13,611 bases of DNA from Rhodoferax sp. (GTDB taxonomy: Bacteria > Pseudomonadota > Gammaproteobacteria > Burkholderiales > Burkholderiaceae_C), in contig JAJAZK010000037.1 in the NCBI GenBank assembly GCA_026785765.1, positions 1-13,611 of the forward strand, read 5' to 3'. A model generated the notes under the pieces. It was not told where the DNA came from and ran no database searches. It saw nothing but the letters and a program-made list of their open reading frames with translations. Shown here piece after piece: positions 7,184-13,451 of this stretch (within the stretch, counting starts at the first letter, position 1; the number at the start of each line of letters is the position of its first letter). The position numbers and the translations under genes are program-made.

Positions 7184-7788
7184 TGGCCAAGGCGCCAAGC
7201 AGCGTTGCCATAAAAAGAGCCGGTGGTGCCCGTTCCAGGCTCAGAACCTACTTTCTGGCCAACCTCGGTCGTTCCATCGACTCGTCTGAGCTTCGTCCGG
7301 TGGCTGGCGGCATCAGCGAATGGGCACGACGCGTGCGTGAACTGCGTACGGAAGAGGGTTACCAAATTCTGACCCATAACGACCGGGTCGATCTCAAACC
7401 AGGGCAATACCGGCTTGAATCTGCCAAACCACTGCCGGCGTTCGCGCGGGGCATTTCCAAGGAAACCCGGGCGTTGGTACTAGACCGGAACGGCTTCACG
7501 TGTCAGATGTGTGGTGCCGTTGCCGGGGAACCGCATCCCTACGATCCATCCCGCAAGACACGCTTGCACATCGGGCACTTGATCGACAAAAGCGCGGGTG
7601 GAAGTGACGAGCCAGCCAACCTGAAAGCCATTTGTTCGGTGTGTAATGAAGGTGCCGCAAACGTTACCTTGCAACGTCACGATCTGACAAAGCTGCTGGT
7701 TCAGGTCAGACGGGCGACGGTGACAGACCAGCGAGCGGTTCTCCAATGGCTGAATGCGAAGTTCAAGCTGCCAGGAACGCCGGGTTGA
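7183..7788 (+). CDS. HNH endonuclease, probable restriction enzyme of a decayed C5-methyltransferase R-M pair
   Basis: A 201-residue protein. Residues about 17-80 (RSRLRTYFLANLGRSIDSSE, then WARRVRELRTEEGYQILTHN) look like a winged-helix DNA-binding domain seen before HNH nucleases. The HNH domain covers about 95-160: C107-x2-C110 and C151-x2-C154 form the expected zinc cage; HIGHL (129-133) supplies the first His; NLKAICSVCNEGAAN supplies the central and last catalytic positions. All key residues appear present. The ATG at 7183 overlaps the stop of the methyltransferase remnant, and GGCGG lies just upstream as a weak ribosome site. An ORF start further left reads the methyltransferase DNA in the wrong frame and is rejected. 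With its partner broken, the nuclease may be inactive, unexpressed, protected by another methylase, or aimed at foreign DNA. The recognition site is unknown. Confidence 0.85.
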   Translation: MAKAPSSVAIKRAGGARSRLRTYFLANLGRSIDSSELRPVAGGISEWARRVRELRTEEGYQILTHNDRVDLKPGQYRLESAKPLPAFARGISKETRALVLDRNGFTCQMCGAVAGEPHPYDPSRKTRLHIGHLIDKSAGGSDEPANLKAICSVCNEGAANVTLQRHDLTKLLVQVRRATVTDQRAVLQWLNAKFKLPGTPG

Positions 7789-7816
7789 GACGCATCAAGA
7801 AGGCGGCCGAAGCCGG

Positions 7817-7845
7817 TTGACGCAATGCCGAGCCTTGGCAAGAAT
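7817..7845 (+). promoter_or_regulatory. Candidate promoter of the DUF1840 gene
   Basis: TTGACG (7817-7822), a 17-bp spacer, then AAGAAT (7840-7845). Initiation 7 nt later would fall on the ATG at 7852, again predicting a leaderless or near-leaderless mRNA. No clear Shine-Dalgarno sequence precedes that ATG. Confidence 0.4.
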
Positions 7846-7851
7846 GCGGCT

Positions 7852-8175
7852 ATGCTTTATACCTTCAAATCCAAAGCCACCGGCAACCTGATCATGCTGC
7901 AGGCCAATGGCGAGCAGCTGTTGGAGATCATTGGCAAGGCACCCTCCCCCAAGGGCATTGTGTTGCCAGAGCAGATGCCAGCGGCAATTGCAGCGCTGGA
8001 AGCTGCGCTGGCCAAAGACGACTCACGGCGACAAGCAGCGGGTGAAACAGCCAAGGCACAAGGAGAGGACGCCCCCCGGCAACAGGGTATCTCGTTGCGC
8101 CAGCGCGCGCTGCCGTTCATAGAGATGCTGCGCCGCTGCCACAAAGCGGGCGAGGAGATTGTGTGGGGCGTCTGA
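7852..8175 (+). CDS. DUF1840 domain-containing protein
   Basis: A 107-residue cytoplasmic protein. It starts MLYTFKSKATGNLIMLQANG, continues with IGKAPSPKGIVLPEQMPAAI, has a polar, charged middle, and ends SLRQRALPFIEMLRRCHKAG EEIVWGV. Those blocks are the hallmark of DUF1840, a small family common in Betaproteobacteria with no assigned function. An in-frame ATG 27 bp upstream (7825) is possible, but the family starts at MLY.FKSKA, so 7852 is chosen. The gene follows the HNH gene by 63 bp yet belongs functionally to the core genome, so the island's right edge probably lies between them. It ends at a hairpin shared with the convergent Lrp gene. Confidence 0.85.
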   Translation: MLYTFKSKATGNLIMLQANGEQLLEIIGKAPSPKGIVLPEQMPAAIAALEAALAKDDSRRQAAGETAKAQGEDAPRQQGISLRQRALPFIEMLRRCHKAGEEIVWGV

Positions 8176-8184
8176 TTGAATGCC

Positions 8185-8225
8185 AGGAGCGTGGCCGGGT
8201 TTTGGATTGGACCCGCCAGGCTCCT
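8185..8225. terminator. Hairpin between convergent genes, candidate bidirectional terminator
   Basis: AGGAGC (8185-8190) pairs with GCTCCT (8220-8225), and inside it GGC and GGGT (8193-8200, one bulged C) pair with ACCC and GCC (8211-8217) around a 10-nt loop. The structure ends inside the stop codon of the Lrp gene and begins 9 bp after the DUF1840 stop. There is no strong U-tract in either direction, so it may act as a 3'-end stabiliser as much as an intrinsic terminator. Confidence 0.5.
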
Positions 8226-8691
8226 AAGCCGCGTAGTCCACCGGCAGCGCAGTGGTGTACTTGATGCGCTCCATCGCAAAACTGGAGCTCACGTCGGACA
8301 ATTCCACCAGACCGATCAGGCGCTTGTAGACCGCGTCGTATCCGGCGATGTCGGGAACAACGACGCGCATCAGGTAATCCACGTCGCCGCTCATGCGGTA
8401 CAACTCCACCACTTCTTCGATATCGCGCACCGATACTGCGAACTTCTCCAGCCATGCAGCGTTGTGTTGAGCGGTCTTGATGGCCACGAACACGGTGACG
8501 CCGACGCCCAGGCGACTGGCGTCGCACAACACCACGCGCCGCTGTATGACACCCGCCGCCTCCAGTTTCTGAATACGGCGCCACGCAGGAGTGGGGGTCA
8601 GGTGCACGGCGGCAGCCAACGCCTCCAGTGACATTGCAGCATCCACTTGCAAAAGACGCAGCAGCGCCCGGTCTATTTTGTCCAACTTCAT
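8224..8691 (-). CDS. Lrp/AsnC-family transcriptional regulator
   Basis: A 155-residue protein of standard family length. It begins MKLDKIDRALLRLLQVDAAM with the helix-turn-helix LEALAAAVHLTPTPAWRRIQ KLEAAGVI (about 24-51), followed by the RAM ligand-binding domain: VTVFVAIKT, VELYRMSGDVDYLMRVVVPD and a final beta strand. Lrp proteins sense amino acids or related small molecules and form dimers up to octamers. The ATG at 8691 is chosen because LD.ID..IL is the family start; an upstream start would add 12 atypical residues. No ribosome site is visible. Direct repeats AGAATAT (8692-8698 and 8714-8720) lie immediately upstream and may be its own binding sites. It is divergent from the DUF6356 gene, which may be a target. 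The effector is unknown. Confidence 0.9.
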   Translation of the reverse strand: MKLDKIDRALLRLLQVDAAMSLEALAAAVHLTPTPAWRRIQKLEAAGVIQRRVVLCDASRLGVGVTVFVAIKTAQHNAAWLEKFAVSVRDIEEVVELYRMSGDVDYLMRVVVPDIAGYDAVYKRLIGLVELSDVSSSFAMERIKYTTALPVDYAA

Positions 8692-8720
8692 AGAATATTG
8701 GAATAGTATTGCAAGAATAT
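8692..8720. promoter_or_regulatory. Direct repeats before the Lrp-type gene
   Basis: AGAATAT occurs at 8692-8698 and again at 8714-8720, 22 bp apart start to start, about two helical turns, in an AT-rich patch. Lrp-family proteins bind degenerate AT-rich sites in phase on one DNA face and usually repress themselves, so this is a candidate autoregulatory site. The assignment rests on position and spacing only. Confidence 0.35.
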
Positions 8721-8761
8721 GCGCCATCCGGCAAAAAAATGCAAGATGTTTGCGCTAGCCC

Positions 8762-8778
8762 GGCGCTAAATTAGCGCC
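8762..8778. promoter_or_regulatory. Perfect palindrome abutting the DUF6356 start codon
   Basis: GGCGCTAAATTAGCGCC has 8-bp arms around one central base and ends directly before the ATG at 8779. It fills the place of a ribosome site; no Shine-Dalgarno sequence is present. It may be an operator overlapping a TAAATT -10-like element (8767-8772), or an RNA hairpin at the translation start. Confidence 0.5.
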
Positions 8779-9024
8779 ATGCAAAAACTTACGCGCGCCT
8801 TTACCGAACATCCCGCCGCTGTCGGTGAGACGTGGAGCGAGCATGCTGGTACCGCCTTCGGTTTCGCCGCCCGGCTGCAGCTGGCGGCGTTGGCGGCGCT
8901 GGTGCACGCCGTGCTACCGTTCCTGTGCATGAAAACGGCAAGCCAGATCATCACGAGTCTGCACACGCGCATGGTCACCCATCGCGCACGGCACAACGCT
9001 GGATCAGTCGACCTTCGCGCCTGA
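8779..9024 (+). CDS. DUF6356-like small membrane protein
   Basis: An 81-residue protein, MQKLTRAFTEHPAAVGETWS followed by EHAGTAFGFAARLQL and one hydrophobic segment (about 27-51, LAALAALVHAVLPFLCM), then a basic tail with TRMVTHRARH. The FTEHP..VGETY..H opening and the LVHA.LPFLF.KTAS core are what I associate with DUF6356, a small family of unknown function that probably sits in the inner membrane. The gene is divergent from the Lrp-type regulator with an 87-bp shared upstream region. Its last 21 bp overlap the 3' end of the convergent Bug receptor gene. Confidence 0.7.
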   Translation: MQKLTRAFTEHPAAVGETWSEHAGTAFGFAARLQLAALAALVHAVLPFLCMKTASQIITSLHTRMVTHRARHNAGSVDLRA

Positions 9025-10008
9025 GTTCTTCACCACCGGCGCCCATTTTCGTATTTCATCGTCGATAAAACGCGCAAACTCCTGCGGCGTATTGCCGCTC
9101 GGGATTGCCCCCTGGGCCAACAACTTTTCCTTGATTGCCGGCGAGCTGAGTGCCCTGGCCGTTTCCTGCTGAAGCCGCGCCACCACATCGGCTGGAGTCC
9201 CGGCCGGCGCCAACAGGCCGAACCACGAACTTGCGTCGAAGCCCTTGAGTAACCCGGCCTCTTCGATCGTCGGCAGTTCCGGCATCGCGGCCGAGCGTTG
9301 TGCGCTGGTCACCGCAAACGCCTTGAGCTTGCCACTCCTGATATGGGGAATGGCAGAAGGCAGGTTGTCGTACATCACATCCACCTGACCCGACAACATA
9401 CCCATCAAGGCCGGGCTGGAACCGGTATAGGGGATGTGGGTCATGAAGATACCGGTACGCGACTTGAACAACTCACCCGACAGGTGGATCGAGGTCCCGT
9501 TGCCGCTGGACGCCATGTTCAGCTTGCCCGGGTTGGCGCGCGCGTAACGGATGAAGTCCGGCACCGTGTTGATCCCCAGCGCCTTGGCGTTTTCGGCATT
9601 CATCACCATCACATTGGGCACACCAGCCACCAGGGTGATGGGCGAGAAATCCTTCTGCGGGTCATAGGGCAGCTTGCTGTACAGCGATTTGTTGATGCCA
9701 TGCGTACCCACCGTCCCCATCAAAAGGGTGTAGCCGTCGGCCGCAGACTTGGCAACGATATCGGCGCCCAGGTTGCCACCCGCCCCGGCGCGATTGTCCA
9801 CCACAAAGGATTGCCCGAACACCCTTGACAGCTCCGGCGCAATCGCCCGCGCCAGGAGGTCGGTGGTGCCGCCGGGCGCAAATGGAACCACAATGCGCAC
9901 CGGTTTGTTCGGCCAGGCAGACTGGGCCTGTGCCGCTGCAGACAGCACCGCCGCGACCGCAAACACGAACAGGGCAGCACGGCGGCTCAAGCAGGACGGG
10001 ACTGGCAT
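9004..10008 (-). CDS. Bug-family tripartite tricarboxylate transporter substrate-binding protein
   Basis: A 334-residue periplasmic receptor. It has a signal peptide MPVPSCLSRR plus a hydrophobic core ending AAAQAQ (cleavage probably after AQA, about residue 28), then WPNKPVRIVVPFAPGGTTDL, the Bug signature strand and phosphate-like loop. VVDNRAGAGGNLGADIVAKS and ADGYTLLMGTVGTHGINKSL are the other conserved blocks, with LPTIEEAGL near the end. Bug proteins bind carboxylates, including aromatic and dicarboxylic acids; the ligand is usually orphan. ATG at 10008 is preferred over TTG at 10020 because GGAGAC lies 6 nt upstream of the ATG. It is the last gene of the minus-strand uptake cluster. 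No TctA/TctB membrane partners are in the window. Confidence 0.92.
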   Translation of the reverse strand: MPVPSCLSRRAALFVFAVAAVLSAAAQAQSAWPNKPVRIVVPFAPGGTTDLLARAIAPELSRVFGQSFVVDNRAGAGGNLGADIVAKSAADGYTLLMGTVGTHGINKSLYSKLPYDPQKDFSPITLVAGVPNVMVMNAENAKALGINTVPDFIRYARANPGKLNMASSGNGTSIHLSGELFKSRTGIFMTHIPYTGSSPALMGMLSGQVDVMYDNLPSAIPHIRSGKLKAFAVTSAQRSAAMPELPTIEEAGLLKGFDASSWFGLLAPAGTPADVVARLQQETARALSSPAIKEKLLAQGAIPSGNTPQEFARFIDDEIRKWAPVVKNSGAKVD

Positions 10009-10040
10009 GACTGTCTCCAAAGAAGTTGACTCGCGTCGGC

Positions 10041-10071
10041 GCAGGTCTGGCAGCTCATTACACCTGCTGCC
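10041..10071. terminator. Alternative hairpins between the two Bug genes
   Basis: GCAGGT (10041-10046) can pair with ACCTGC (10062-10067), or GGCAGC (10049-10054) with GCTGCC (10066-10071). The two stems share right-arm bases and exclude each other. They lie in the 130-bp spacer between the tandem receptor genes. There is no U-tract, so a terminator or processing site is only tentative. Confidence 0.3.
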
Positions 10072-10138
10072 TGTGCCAACTGAATGGCATGGCCAAGTGC
10101 ATCGACACAGCCGCGCGCACCAACCCGGCCGGACCGAC

Positions 10139-11125
10139 TCAATCGGCGAACTGTTTCGCCGCTTCGATCAATGGCTTGAGCTTGGCGATCTCGGCCGCCA
10201 CAAAGGCTTTGTGGGCAGCGGGGTCGACCCGAGCGTCGGTCACCACGATGGCGCCCAGGGCATCCTGCTTTTTAATGAAGTCAGGGTCCTTCAATGCGAG
10301 TTTCATCGCCTCGTTGAGCTGCTTGAGCACCGCCGGTGGGGTGCCTTTGGGCGCGTACATGCCGTGCCAGACCGTCAACTCGAATCCCTTGAGACCCATC
10401 TCCTGCAGCGTCGGGTAGTCCTTTAACAGCGGGTGTTTGGACAATGGCTTGGCGGTGGTGACGGCAAAGGCCTTCACCCGGCCGGCCTGGATCTGTTGGA
10501 CGGTGTTGGTGGTCTGGTCACACATCAGATCGACCTGACCACCAACCAGGGCTTGCATCGCCGGGCCGGTACCACCATAGGGAATCGTCGTCATTGCCTC
10601 ATTGGCCTTGACCGCCGACTGCCACATCAGGCTGCACAGATGGGAGGCCGAACCCAGACCTGCGTGAGCGATGTTCAGTTTGCCGGCATTGGTCTTGATG
10701 TAATTCTCAAAATCACGGTAGGTATTGGCGGGCAACTGCGGCTTGCCGACCAGGGTCATGGGAACTTCGTTGATCATGCCGAGGAATTCGAAGTCTTCGA
10801 GCGGCTTGTAGGCAATCTTCTTGTACAGCGCCGGTGTCGCCGCCATGCCAATGTGAAACAACAGGAGGGTGTGGCCGTCCGGCGCGGCCCGCGCGACCTT
10901 GGTCGCACCGATGGTGCCGCCCGCACCTACCGCGTTCTCGACCAGGAAATTGGCGCCCCCTCCCATGGTCTTGCGCATGGTCTCAGCCAGTTGGCGCGCG
11001 ACCAGGTCGGTCGGGCCGCCCGCGGCAAAGGGCACAACAATCGTGATCGGCTTGCTGCCAGGAAATCCCTGTGCGTTTGCAAACAACACCGTGGCGGCCG
11101 CAACTGCGGCAAACAGACGTTTCAT
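10139..11125 (-). CDS. Bug-family tripartite tricarboxylate transporter substrate-binding protein (second copy)
   Basis: A 328-residue periplasmic receptor. The short signal peptide MKRLFAAVAAATVLFANAQG probably cleaves after ANA (residue 18). KPITIVVPFAAGGPTDLVAR is the Bug signature; VENAVGAGGTIGATKVARAA and PDGHTLLLFHIGMAATPALY follow, then PYGGTGPAMQALVGGQVDLM, which shapes the ligand pocket. The ribosome site GGAGA lies 9 nt before the ATG. It is only distantly similar to the neighbouring Bug protein, so the tandem pair is not a recent duplication. It follows the PaaK-like ligase by 117 bp. A role in capturing the acid that the ligase activates is inferred from proximity. Confidence 0.92.
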   Translation of the reverse strand: MKRLFAAVAAATVLFANAQGFPGSKPITIVVPFAAGGPTDLVARQLAETMRKTMGGGANFLVENAVGAGGTIGATKVARAAPDGHTLLLFHIGMAATPALYKKIAYKPLEDFEFLGMINEVPMTLVGKPQLPANTYRDFENYIKTNAGKLNIAHAGLGSASHLCSLMWQSAVKANEAMTTIPYGGTGPAMQALVGGQVDLMCDQTTNTVQQIQAGRVKAFAVTTAKPLSKHPLLKDYPTLQEMGLKGFELTVWHGMYAPKGTPPAVLKQLNEAMKLALKDPDFIKKQDALGAIVVTDARVDPAAHKAFVAAEIAKLKPLIEAAKQFAD

Positions 11126-11170
11126 GAAATCGTGTCTCCAATTGATATGGAAACCAGTCTATCGATTGCT

Positions 11171-11212
11171 GCGGGCTCGGCAATAGCTGAAACCACTTAA
11201 GGGATTGCCCGC
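11171..11212. terminator. Inverted repeat between ligase and Bug gene
   Basis: GCGGGCTCGGCAAT (11171-11184) faces ATTGCCCGC (11204-11212) across 19 nt. The right arm can pair with GGCAAT or with GCGGGC of the left arm, so two registers are possible. It lies in the 117-bp intergenic space and may partly uncouple receptor expression from the ligase. No U-tract is visible. Confidence 0.35.
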
Positions 11213-11242
11213 ATGCGAGCGCCGATCGGTATGGCGCGCAGA

Positions 11243-12502
11243 CTACTTGTAGCTGCGCGCGTCCTCGATCACCCGCCCGTCGTTGGGCAGGCTGCCTGGC
11301 AGCAGCAACTCCACCTCGCCACGCAGCTTGGTCACCTCGCGAATCGCGTCGCCGATCTTCGCCACCAGCCCATCCGGAGCGCTGCAGCTGGTTTCCACCC
11401 GCAGCAACATCGCGTCGTTGGCCATTTCACCGCTAACCACCAGACGCGCCTTCACCACTTCCGGAAAGCGTTTGACAATCGCGTTGACCTGCGCCGGATG
11501 CACGAACATGCCGCGCACCTTGGTGGTCTGGTCGGCGCGCCCCATCCAGCCGCGGATGCGGGTGTTGGTGCGCCCGGTAGGACAGCTACCAGGTAACACC
11601 GCACTCAGATCGCCGGTACCGAAGCGGATCAGCGGATAGACCGGGTTCAGCGTCGTAACCACCAGTTCACCGACCTCGCCCTCGGCCACCGGGTCGCCAG
11701 TGCCCGGACGGACAATCTCCACAATCACGGATTCATCCAGCACGAGCCCCTCCCGGGCCTCGGTCTCGTAGGCGATAAGCCCCAGGTCGGCGGTGGCGAA
11801 ACACTGATAGCCCTGGATGCCGTGACCGGAAAACCAGTCGCGCAGGCTTGGCGGATAGGCCTCGCCGCCAAACATGGCCTTGCGCACACTCGGCAAGGCA
11901 ACCCCGATCTCGGCGGCCTTCTCGACGATGATCTTCAAAAAACTGGGGGTACCGATATAACCGGCCGGCTGCAGCTCCGCCATCGCCTGCACCTGCTGTT
12001 CGGTCTGCCCGGTACCACCGGCAAACACGCTACAACCCATCGCGTGGGCACCGGTTTCCATCATCGAACCGGCGGGAACGAAGTGGTAACTGAAGCAGTT
12101 GTGGATCAAATCCCCGGCGCGAAAGCCCGCAGCATACATGGCGCGCGCCATGCGCCAGTAGTCCTGGGTGGCACCCTCTGGCTCGTAGATCGGGCCCGGG
12201 CTGGCAAACACGCGCGGCATGTGGCTGCCAAATCGCACAGTGGAAAATCCGCCGAATACGTCACCACCGGCACTGCGTTGGGCCTTTTGGCGCTCGTACA
12301 GTTCACCCTTGCGCGTGACGGGCAGACGCGCCAAGCCGGCGCGGTCACGCACTGTGAGCGGATCGACCCCGCGCAACACTTCGGCAAAGGCCGTGCTGGC
12401 CGATTGCGCATGTGCCACCTGGCCCGGAAGTTGTGCGAAATGTGCCGCCTCGCGTTCTGCGCTGCTGCGGACTTCAAGTGCGTCGTAATACAGACTGGCC
12501 AT
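11243..12502 (-). CDS. PaaK-like acyl-CoA ligase (AMP-binding family)
   Basis: A 419-residue protein of the phenylacetate-CoA ligase type. It would join an organic or aromatic acid to CoA through an acyl-AMP. Family landmarks: YYDALEVRSSAEREAAHFAQ at the N-terminus, FGGEAYPPSLRDWF (about 211-224), YQCFATADLGLIAYETE near 232, YPLIRFGTGDLS (289-300) and GRADQTTKVRGMFVHPAQVN (321-340). The place of the Ser/Thr/Gly-rich nucleotide loop (SSGTTGKPT in PaaK) is occupied by ASPGPIYEPEG (100-110), and the C-terminal lysine motif reads NDGRVIEDARSYK with no Lys at the usual spot. This marks a divergent subfamily or an altered activity. GGAG lies 8 nt before the ATG. It sits 26 bp downstream of the LivF-type gene, so co-transcription is likely. 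The substrate is not determined. Confidence 0.85.
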   Translation of the reverse strand: MASLYYDALEVRSSAEREAAHFAQLPGQVAHAQSASTAFAEVLRGVDPLTVRDRAGLARLPVTRKGELYERQKAQRSAGGDVFGGFSTVRFGSHMPRVFASPGPIYEPEGATQDYWRMARAMYAAGFRAGDLIHNCFSYHFVPAGSMMETGAHAMGCSVFAGGTGQTEQQVQAMAELQPAGYIGTPSFLKIIVEKAAEIGVALPSVRKAMFGGEAYPPSLRDWFSGHGIQGYQCFATADLGLIAYETEAREGLVLDESVIVEIVRPGTGDPVAEGEVGELVVTTLNPVYPLIRFGTGDLSAVLPGSCPTGRTNTRIRGWMGRADQTTKVRGMFVHPAQVNAIVKRFPEVVKARLVVSGEMANDAMLLRVETSCSAPDGLVAKIGDAIREVTKLRGEVELLLPGSLPNDGRVIEDARSYK

Positions 12503-12528
12503 GGTCGGTGCTCCGGGTCGAATGCCGC

Positions 12529-13338
12529 TCAGGCGAGCCAGCGCTTGCGCCGCCGGTAGCTCTTGCCGTCCTTGAAGGACTTGCGCTCACCCCCGCCGAC
12601 GCCAAGGTAGAACTCTTTCACGTCTTCGTTTTTGGCCAGATCGGATGCCAGCCCATCCATCACGATGCGCCCGGACTCCATGATGTAGCCGTAGTCCGAG
12701 TAGCGCAATGCCATATTGGTATTCTGCTCCGCCAGCAGGAACGTGACCTTTTCCTTCTGGTTAAGGTCCTTCACGATCTCGAACACCTCCTCCACGATCT
12801 GCGGCGCCAAGCCCATCGAGGGCTCGTCCAGCAACATCACGCTCGGGTTGGTCATCAGGGCGCGCCCGATGGCACACATCTGCTGCTCTCCGCCGGACGT
12901 GTACGCGGCCTGCGAGCCGCGGCGCATCTTGAGGCGCGGAAAGTAGGCGTAGACCTTTTCCAGATTGCGCGCAATCTCCCCCTTGTCCTTGCGTGTATAG
13001 CCACCGGCGAGCAAATTCTCTTCGATCGTGAGGTGCGCAAAACAATGCCGCCCCTCCATCACCTGCACCACGCCGCGATTGACCAGATCGGCCGGCGTCA
13101 GATTCTCGATACGTTCGCCACGCAACTCGATCGACCCCTTGGTGACCGCGCCACGTTCACCACGCAGCAAGTTGGAGATGGAGCGCAGGGTGGTCGTCTT
13201 GCCCGCACCGTTGCCACCCAACACGGCGGCGATCTTGCCTTGCGGCACGCTGAGCGAAACGCCCTTGAGCACCAGGATCACATGGTTGTAGATGACCTCG
13301 ATGCCGTTGACGTTGAGAACAATGTTTGTGGTGCTCAT
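12529..13338 (-). CDS. Branched-chain amino acid-type ABC transporter ATP-binding protein (LivF-like)
   Basis: A 269-residue cytoplasmic ATPase. Walker A GGNGAGKTT (41-49), MEGRHCFAHLTIEENL in the Q-loop region (94-109), signature TSGGEQQM (147-154), Walker B VMLLDEP (167-173) and LLAEQN at the switch position are all present; EGR and EQN are normal for LivF. It is about 30 residues longer than ordinary LivF, with a basic tail ending YRRRKRWLA. LivF pairs with LivG to power HAAT-family import; here the cargo is likely the acid activated by the adjacent PaaK-like ligase, as similar clusters in Betaproteobacteria mix these genes. LivG and the permeases are not in the window and probably lie beyond the right edge. 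The ribosome site (GGAT) is weak. The gene lies 113 bp after the substrate-binding protein gene, across three hairpins. Confidence 0.9.
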   Translation of the reverse strand: MSTTNIVLNVNGIEVIYNHVILVLKGVSLSVPQGKIAAVLGGNGAGKTTTLRSISNLLRGERGAVTKGSIELRGERIENLTPADLVNRGVVQVMEGRHCFAHLTIEENLLAGGYTRKDKGEIARNLEKVYAYFPRLKMRRGSQAAYTSGGEQQMCAIGRALMTNPSVMLLDEPSMGLAPQIVEEVFEIVKDLNQKEKVTFLLAEQNTNMALRYSDYGYIMESGRIVMDGLASDLAKNEDVKEFYLGVGGGERKSFKDGKSYRRRKRWLA

Positions 13339-13356
13339 GGGCGATCCGGTTTGACC

Positions 13357-13389
13357 AAATGAAAGACCCGCGTACCGAGACTTTCATTT
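13357..13389. repeat. Inverted repeat with 9-bp arms (hairpin 1 upstream of livF-like gene)
   Basis: AAATGAAAG (13357-13365) and CTTTCATTT (13381-13389) are perfect complements across 15 nt. In the minus-strand mRNA it would be the last of three hairpins before the LivF-like start codon, 19 bp away. Confidence 0.6.
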
Positions 13390-13390
13390 G

Positions 13391-13408
13391 ACGGCTGCTG
13401 GCAGCCGT
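13391..13408. repeat. Inverted repeat with 7-bp arms (hairpin 2)
   Basis: ACGGCTG (13391-13397) and CAGCCGT (13402-13408) form a perfect stem with a 4-nt loop, one base from hairpin 1. Confidence 0.6.
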
Positions 13409-13410
13409 TA

Positions 13411-13428
13411 CCCCTCCCGTTGGAGGGG
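13411..13428. repeat. Inverted repeat with 7-bp GC-rich arms (hairpin 3)
   Basis: CCCCTCC (13411-13417) and GGAGGGG (13422-13428) form a perfect stem with loop CGTT. It lies 23 bp downstream of the substrate-binding protein stop codon, where it could protect the mRNA end of that highly expressed gene. Confidence 0.6.
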
Positions 13429-13451
13429 AAAGGTTGGGAGAGGCGCTGCCC

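Noticed and set aside
3251..7788. Integrase, transposase, tRNA attachment site or CRISPR array bounding the island
   Set aside because: I looked on both strands for recombinase motifs, a tRNA end with matching direct repeats, and regularly spaced repeats, and found none.
9004..11125. Recent tandem duplication of the two Bug genes
   Set aside because: Only family-level blocks are shared; signal peptides and most of the sequence differ. The similar TTGGAGACA leaders are ordinary ribosome-site contexts.
10433..11200. 255-codon plus-strand frame opposite the second Bug gene
   Set aside because: It is a shadow of a clear Bug receptor and has no recognisable domain.
12412..13362. 316-codon plus-strand frame opposite the LivF-like gene
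   Set aside because: It is antisense to an ATPase with all canonical motifs and shows only His/Gln-rich shadow composition.
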